The notes beneath the pieces were generated by a model, which saw only the letters and a list, made by a program, of their open reading frames with translations, had not been told where the DNA came from and did no database searches. This document shows, one piece after another, positions 35,699 to 41,412 of a stretch of DNA of 41,412 nt. The stretch comes from Planctomycetota bacterium (GTDB lineage: Bacteria; Planctomycetota; Phycisphaerae; WQYP01). Position 1 is the stretch's first letter. Every line of letters begins with the position of its first letter. The stretch lies in contig JAJYFE010000018.1 of assembly GCA_021785435.1 (NCBI GenBank), positions 1-41,412 of the forward strand, written 5' to 3'. The translations under genes were made by a program, and so were the position numbers.

Positions 35699-36733
35699 AT
35701 GGATGAAGTTCAACTGGCCACACTGTACGTGGTGACCGAAGGCGCCTACCTGCACCGGGACGGCCAAGCCGCTGTAATTGAAATCGACGGTAAGACCGCG
35801 GCGCGGATACCGCTGCACCTGGTTGATTCCATCGCGGCCTTTGGCCGCGTGATGGTCAGCCCGCAGCTGATGCAGTATTGTGCCGAGCAGCGGATCGCCA
35901 TCAATTTCCTCACTACCGACGGGCGGCTGATGGCGCGGGTCGATGCGCCCGGTTCGGGCAACGTGCTCCTGCGGCGGGCGCAATATCGCCAGGCGGATAA
36001 CGGCGAATTCGCCCTTGGACTCGGACGGGCTATCGTGGCCGGGAAAGTGCAGAACAGCCGCCAGAATCTGCTGCGCTCGGCGCGAGACCTTGCCGATCCG
36101 CCGGCGAGCGAGAGCCTGCGCCGGGCGGCGAATCGCATGGAGCCGATTTTGGATGCCGTGGCGAAGGCTTCCTCGCTGGATGGCCTCCGCGGCCAGGAAG
36201 GTGATGCGGCGCGGGTATACTTCGATCATTTCTCCTTAACCACGCCCGGTGCGCCGGAAGCCCTGCGTTTTAGCGGTCGCACGCGCCGGCCGCCGCTGGA
36301 TCCCGTCAATGCGCTCCTCTCGCTGTTCTACAGCATTCTGGCCCATGACTGCGCCGCGGCTTTGGTGGCGGCGGGCCTGGATCCGTCGGTTGGCTTTTTC
36401 CACCAGGATCGGCCGGGGCGGCCTTCCCTGGCGCTGGACTTGATGGAAGAGTTCCGGGCCCCGCTGGTGGACCGTTTTGTGATGACACTGATTAACCGGC
36501 AGCAGGTTTCGCCGGAGGATTTTTCCACTCGCCCTGGCGGCGCGGTGGAACTGAAAGATGCCGTCCGCAAACGTCTGATTACCGCGTATCAGCAGCGCAA
36601 GCAGGAGCGGCGGCAGCACCCGTATTTACAGCAGGAAAGTCCCATTGGGCGGTTCCCGGCGCTCCAGGGGAAGATCATGGCCCGGCACATCCGCGGCGAT
36701 ATCGACCATTATGTGCCGGTGGTGTTTAAATGA
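35699..36733 (+). CDS. cas1: Cas1 integrase
   Basis: 344 aa from ATG 35699 (MDEVQLATLYVVTEGAYLHR). Spacer integrase acting as a complex with Cas2 and Cas4. N-terminal beta domain to about residue 80, then the helical catalytic domain: Glu167 in 'LRGQEGDAARVYFDHF', His235 in 'VGFFHQDRPG' and the acidic 'RPSLALDLMEEFRAPLVDR' block. 'PLDPVNALLSLFYSILAHDC' is the conserved helix before the His. All catalytic residues are in place and length is normal for type I-C Cas1. It overlaps cas2 by four bases (ATGA). The stretch before it is the repeat flank of the S23 gene, so its translation start region may have been altered by that insertion. Confidence 0.97.
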   Translation: MDEVQLATLYVVTEGAYLHRDGQAAVIEIDGKTAARIPLHLVDSIAAFGRVMVSPQLMQYCAEQRIAINFLTTDGRLMARVDAPGSGNVLLRRAQYRQADNGEFALGLGRAIVAGKVQNSRQNLLRSARDLADPPASESLRRAANRMEPILDAVAKASSLDGLRGQEGDAARVYFDHFSLTTPGAPEALRFSGRTRRPPLDPVNALLSLFYSILAHDCAAALVAAGLDPSVGFFHQDRPGRPSLALDLMEEFRAPLVDRFVMTLINRQQVSPEDFSTRPGGAVELKDAVRKRLITAYQQRKQERRQHPYLQQESPIGRFPALQGKIMARHIRGDIDHYVPVVFK

Positions 36734-37020
36734 TCGTATTGGTAACCTATGACGTCAGTACCATTGACCGCGCCGGCCGCAGGCGGCTGCGCCGCGTGGC
36801 GAAAGGCTGCCTCGACTTCGGCCAACGGGTGCAGAATTCGGTTTTTGAATGCACGGTCGGGGATAAGGAATGGGTGCGGCTGAAGGGCCGGCTGCTCGCC
36901 GAGATTGACGCGAAGCAGGATTCCCTGCGGTTCTATTTTCTGGATCAGGCGGCGGTGGGGCGAACCGAGCATTACGGTTGCAAAGAGCCGCGGGACGTGT
37001 CCGAACCGCTGGTGGTGTGA
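36730..37020 (+). CDS. cas2: Cas2
   Basis: 96 aa. Small ferredoxin-fold dimer that forms the core of the Cas1-Cas2 integration complex. 'MIVLVTYDVSTIDRAGRRRL' contains the first strand with its conserved Asp; 'VAKGCLDFGQRVQNSVFECT' matches 'v...c..yG.rvQ.SVFEc'; 'DSLRFYFL' is the third strand; the end 'YGCKEPRDVSEPLVV' is typical of type I-C Cas2. Translationally coupled to cas1. The CRISPR leader begins directly after its stop. Confidence 0.97.
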   Translation: MIVLVTYDVSTIDRAGRRRLRRVAKGCLDFGQRVQNSVFECTVGDKEWVRLKGRLLAEIDAKQDSLRFYFLDQAAVGRTEHYGCKEPRDVSEPLVV

Positions 37021-37320
37021 ACGTAACGGACACGGGCGCCGTGCCGTGACGGCTCTGAAAGGCGTGATCCTCCGAATCCGTCGGTGGTTTAAGGGGCGGG
37101 TGTATGGGTGTAATATGGGCGCATATTTCCAGCGGAACGCCGCCGCGAACCTAAAGCGAGCGCCAAATCCCGGCGGGTTCGCAGAAGCGGTTTGCTCTTT
37201 GAAAAATAAATACTTAGGATTGGCAGCCCTTGCGAGCCGACTCGACCGGGCGACCGGTTGGGCCAGGTTCGCGGAAAGCCTTGGCGCAGCTCTTGCCGCA
37301 GCAGGAGTTACGCGAAGGCC
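37021..37320 (+). promoter_or_regulatory. CRISPR leader
   Basis: 300 gene-free bases between cas2 and the first repeat. The middle is AT-rich (TTTGCTCTTTGAAAAATAAA), unlike the surroundings. Position next to cas2 and at the upstream end of repeats ending in ATTGAAAC marks this as the leader where new spacers are added, so the first spacers listed are the newest. Confidence 0.85.
37192..37220 (+). promoter_or_regulatory. Candidate promoter of the CRISPR array
   Basis: TTGCTC (37192-37197) and TAGGAT (37215-37220) with a 17-base spacer in the AT-rich middle of the leader. Transcription would begin near 37227, about 95 bases before the first repeat, in the direction expected from the repeat 3' end. 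Confidence 0.55.
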
Positions 37321-40300
37321 ATTTCTGCGGGGCTGCGGCCCCGCAGCGGATTGAAACTTGCGGCGCCCCATGTGTGCGAACCATGTCCGTCATTTCTGCG
37401 GGGCTGCGGCCCCGCAGCGGATTGAAACCTTGAGCAGGCCGGTGGCTTTCCCGATTTTCCAGATTTCTGCGGGGCTGCGGCCCCGCAGCGGATTGAAACG
37501 CCTCCGGCGCGACCTTGAACAGAACTTCCTGGATTTCTGCGGGGCTGCGGCCCCGCAGCGGATTGAAACCCGGACTGCTCCACAGCCATGACCTGTTCGC
37601 GGGATTTCTGCGGGGCTGCGGCCCCGCAGCGGATTGAAACAGCAGTGATCTTGGGGGGACAGCTTGATTTCGACATTTCTGCGGGGCTGCGGCCCCGCAG
37701 CGGATTGAAACGGCGGGCCAGGAGCCGGAAACGCCGGTGTCGGGATTTCTGCGGGGCTGCGGCCCCGCAGCGGATTGAAACGGAACGCGGCAGCTATGCT
37801 CCCGGAGGAAAGAGGATTTCTGCGGGGCTGCGGCCCCGCAGCGGATTGAAACGCATGGCTGAGCAGGAACAGGAATCCGCGGATGATTTCTGCGGGGCTG
37901 CGGCCCCGCAGCGGATTGAAACGGGCGGAGCGACGATAACGGTGACCTCCGCGAAGATTTCTGCGGGGCTGCGGCCCCGCAGCGGATTGAAACTGGACAA
38001 AGTGTATCAATACTACGGTAAGCCCTGATTTCTGCGGGGCTGCGGCCCCGCAGCGGATTGAAACGTGATGTCCTCCAGCGAGGCGCAGACGCTGGCGAAT
38101 TTCTGCGGGGCTGCGGCCCCGCAGCGGATTGAAACTTTTTTATGCGCTTTGCTGTTTCCGGGAGACCGCTATTTCTGCGGGGCTGCGGCCCCGCAGCGGA
38201 TTGAAACCACTGGCGGGGCGAGACGGTCGCGGCTCAGACGGATTTCTGCGGGGCTGCGGCCCCGCAGCGGATTGAAACGCCGTCGTAGTCGCGACCCCAG
38301 TCCAGCCCGCACACATTTCTGCGGGGCTGCGGCCCCGCAGCGGATTGAAACGAGGCGGCAGATGTAGGAGCGGTCGCGGACCCAGGATTTCTGCGGGGCT
38401 GCGGCCCCGCAGCGGATTGAAACGTGGCGACGTCACCGTCGCATCGTCCGACGACGATTTCTGCGGGGCTGCGGCCCCGCAGCGGATTGAAACGTGCGGA
38501 TACCAAGCAAGCTTGCATTCCGCAGTGATTTCTGCGGGGCTGCGGCCCCGCAGCGGATTGAAACGTAGGGTGTCGTGTAGGACGCGAAGACCGAGGTGAT
38601 TTCTGCGGGGCTGCGGCCCCGCAGCGGATTGAAACTGCGCGCAGGATGAAGTAGCGCGACGTGCAGTGAATTTCTGCGGGGCTGCGGCCCCGCAGCGGAT
38701 TGAAACGGATCATCGTTCGTTTGGAATCGCGGCAAGAAAATTTCTGCGGGGCTGCGGCCCCGCAGCGGATTGAAACGTTTGAGCATCCGCGTGATCTCAC
38801 ACAGACAGCCATTTCTGCGGGGCTGCGGCCCCGCAGCGGATTGAAACGGCCAACTTGGTTTCAGCCGCGTGAGCGGCTACATTTCTGCGGGGCTGCGGCC
38901 CCGCAGCGGATTGAAACGGGTGCAGGGCCAGATGATTATGGCGAAGCGCTATTTCTGCGGGGCTGCGGCCCCGCAGCGGATTGAAACAGTCGTAGCCGCG
39001 CAAGCGGCTGAAACCCGGAATTTCTGCGGGGCTGCGGCCCCGCAGCGGATTGAAACGCCGCCTCGGCCTGTTTTTTCCTTTCGGCGAGCAGATTTCTGCG
39101 GGGCTGCGGCCCCGCAGCGGATTGAAACGCGCGGCGGTCGAGCTCCGCGACATGCCGCTGGAATTTCTGCGGGGCTGCGGCCCCGCAGCGGATTGAAACC
39201 TCGCTGCGGAAGCCTCCCTGGACCGGGTCCGGGATTTCTGCGGGGCTGCGGCCCCGCAGCGGATTGAAACGAGGGCATCCAGAATCAAACCACGCTGTCC
39301 CGCGATTTCTGCGGGGCTGCGGCCCCGCAGCGGATTGAAACTTCGCACAAGGGACTGATCCAGACTCTTTCCCGAATTTCTGCGGGGCTGCGGCCCCGCA
39401 GCGGATTGAAACGCGCTGGAGGAATGCCAGAAAACGCTCAGCGGTATTTCTGCGGGGCTGCGGCCCCGCAGCGGATTGAAACGGCTTGGGCGTCGTGGCA
39501 GACGTTTTCCCAGGTCATTTCTGCGGGGCTGCGGCCCCGCAGCGGATTGAAACCAGACGCTTCGAAAATGCTCACCGCCATCCGCGATTTCTGCGGGGCT
39601 GCGGCCCCGCAGCGGATTGAAACATGCTATTGCGCGACTTGGCCCTGATCGCCACGTATTTCTGCGGGGCTGCGGCCCCGCAGCGGATTGAAACGGAGGG
39701 CAACGCCATCAACGAACCACAGGCTTTGATTTCTGCGGGGCTGCGGCCCCGCAGCGGATTGAAACGCGATCGTCAAAATCACAGCTGCGGTTACCATCAT
39801 TTCTGCGGGGCTGCGGCCCCGCAGCGGATTGAAACTGCAGCCTGCGGCTGGTAGGCCGCACCGGGGCGCGATTTCTGCGGGGCTGCGGCCCCGCAGCGGA
39901 TTGAAACGATGTCGGTCGCGGTAAACTGGTCAGCGTCGTACATTTCTGCGGGGCTGCGGCCCCGCAGCGGATTGAAACATTCGGCCCAGCGGGATGAGTT
40001 CGCGGCGGCGGCATTTCTGCGGGGCTGCGGCCCCGCAGCGGATTGAAACATGTTCGTCGCTAACCTTTTTGGCCCGCGCGATATTTCTGCGGGGCTGCGG
40101 CCCCGCAGCGGATTGAAACTCCGCGGAATCCGGAGCGTCCGTGGGTGTCGCGGATTTCTGCGGGGCTGCGGCCCCGCAGCGGATTGAAACGGATTGATGA
40201 TGACCGCGCCGCTCCACATCGCCATTTCTGCGGGGCTGCGGCCCCGCAGCGGATTGAAACGTGATCGTGCCGATTGACGACGGCATGGTTTCCATTTCTG

Positions 40301-41412
40301 CGGGGCTGCGGCCCCGCAGCGGATTGAAACAGTTTGGCCTTGAGCTTTTTGCGGGCCGCGGCGGGATTTCTGCGGGGCTGCGGCCCCGCAGCGGATTGAA
40401 ACGCGATCGACCACTTCGACCTGATGCTGCCGAATAATTTCTGCGGGGCTGCGGCCCCGCAGCGGATTGAAACGCCAGTACGCCACCGCGACCCGCTCGC
40501 TGTACGATTTCTGCGGGGCTGCGGCCCCGCAGCGGATTGAAACGATCTTTGCGTGAGATCGTTCCGCGATTGGGGAAATTTCTGCGGGGCTGCGGCCCCG
40601 CAGCGGATTGAAACGAACATCAGACCCAAGCCAAAACCGAGCTCGAGGATTTCTGCGGGGCTGCGGCCCCGCAGCGGATTGAAACGAGATTGAGTGTGCG
40701 GGGCAATGTCACATCCTCATTTCTGCGGGGCTGCGGCCCCGCAGCGGATTGAAACTCGTGGATGGCCGCGGGCCGTTGCGGGAAGCACTATTTCTGCGGG
40801 GCTGCGGCCCCGCAGCGGATTGAAACTACCGACGCATCACGGGGCGCGATTGCCATTGTGATTTCTGCGGGGCTGCGGCCCCGCAGCGGATTGAAACGAA
40901 TTTATTGCGGCCCACGTCGTGCTGGAATACATTTCTGCGGGGCTGCGGCCCCGCAGCGGATTGAAACCCGGCTCCCGGCACCAAACAGCGCTGGAAGCAT
41001 CCATTTCTGCGGGGCTGCGGCCCCGCAGCGGATTGAAACGGAAATTTTCGCGCGGTTTACCTGCGGTGTCCACAATTTCTGCGGGGCTGCGGCCCCGCAG
41101 CGGATTGAAACGAACCTGATGCCGATGATGCTGATGATGCTGATGATTTCTGCGGGGCTGCGGCCCCGCAGCGGATTGAAACGCAGAGCGTCTCCCTCCA
41201 CGAACCACAGGCTTTGCATTTCTGCGGGGCTGCGGCCCCGCAGCGGATTGAAACGTTCACCGTCACCGGCTCACCCGTCACGGGCAGCATTTCTGCGGGG
41301 CTGCGGCCCCGCAGCGGATTGAAACTGCGCGGCCTTGGCGCTGGCTTGCACCGGAGCGGCATTTCTGCGGGGCTGCGGCCCCGCAGCGGATTGAAACGCA
41401 GCTCATCATCCG
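37321..41412 (+). CRISPR. CRISPR array, 58 repeats of 37 bp in the window, continues past the right edge
   Basis: Each repeat starts ATTTCTGCGGGGCTGCGG and ends CCCCGCAGCGGATTGAAAC. CTGCGGGG and CCCCGCAG form an 8-bp stem with a CTGCGG loop; the terminal ATTGAAAC is the usual type I-C handle end. I counted 58 repeat starts from 37321 to 41361, period 69-73 bases, giving 57 full spacers of 32-36 bases (mostly 33-34) and 15 bases of the next. All repeats look identical, including the last one in the window, so the degenerate trailer end has not been reached. Spacers 22/24 and 34/55 are related pairs. The array is read in the plus direction, away from cas2. Confidence 0.99.

Noticed and set aside
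28285-37020. Assignment of the locus to type I-G (I-U) or I-B
   Set aside because: No csb1-csb3 genes or cas6; Cas5 with GQWFHTPCLGWKEF, Cas7 with NPNGDP and the ATTGAAAC repeat end fit type I-C best, though divergent.
38278-38386. Possible relation between spacers 14 and 15 (shared short words around TCGCG and ACCCAG)
   Set aside because: Matches are short and need gaps; not above what GC-rich spacers give by chance.
37358-41400. Many open reading frames through the array on both strands with repeating peptides such as FCGAAAPQRIET
   Set aside because: They are created by the 37-bp repeat, which has no stop in several frames; they carry no ribosome-binding sites and change with the spacers.

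Overview
The window is a GC-rich bacterial chromosome segment. The gene set (PPDK, NAD-malate dehydrogenase, RNase E/G with a long N-terminal extension, a DUF4416 protein, secreted glycoside hydrolases, S23-type four-helix-bundle proteins, chromosomal ParB with a classical parS site) and the many small dispersed intergenic repeats suggest a Planctomycetota-like organism (Phycisphaerae or a relative). No rRNA is present, so this placement is an inference. Long genes, intact core metabolism and one tRNA point to a chromosome, not a plasmid or phage.

Layout. 1-3.2 kb: minus-strand block of a GH20-like hexosaminidase, an S23 four-helix-bundle gene and a PfkB-type kinase cut by the window edge. 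3.4-12.9 kb: plus-strand ppdK, a Panacea/SocA-like protein with a small partner ORF, proC, mdh, an LPG-synthase-type membrane protein and a Tat-exported putative glycosidase. 13.2-17.8 kb: an accessory island. rpiA and a CAU-anticodon tRNA are split by an insertion flanked by two exact-looking 359-bp direct copies of the rpiA-5'/tRNA-3' junction; between them lies a compact five-gene operon of mostly unrecognised proteins. 18.2-27.1 kb: minus-strand pyrF, RNase E/G, DUF4416, M19 dipeptidase, parB (parS just upstream) and a macrodomain protein. 28.1-41.4 kb: a type I-C-like CRISPR-Cas locus, running cas3-HD remnant, cas5, cas8c, cas7, cas3, cas4, S23 gene, cas1, cas2, leader, then an array of 58 repeats that continues past the right edge.

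How the genes fit together. In the CRISPR locus, Cas5/Cas8c/Cas7 should form the crRNA-guided Cascade complex (Cas5c probably also processing the crRNA), Cas3 degrades the target, and Cas4-Cas1-Cas2 acquire spacers. The order is unusual: full-length cas3 sits after cas7, while a 67-codon HD-domain stump of another cas3 remains at the usual head of the operon. This looks like replacement of the interference module with the adaptation module and array retained. Two pairs of spacers target homologous sequences; one pair differs almost only at every third base, indicating repeated sampling of related protein-coding phage genes.

Two intergenic repeat families recur across the window: family A (about 123 bp, terminal inverted repeats, four copies plus a core fragment) and family B (110-190 bp, three copies). 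Both S23 genes are bracketed by short degenerate GAAAC/GTTTC-like repeat runs, suggesting they travel as small cassettes. The best candidates for something undescribed are the five-gene rpiA/tRNA island, the cas module swap and the repeat families.
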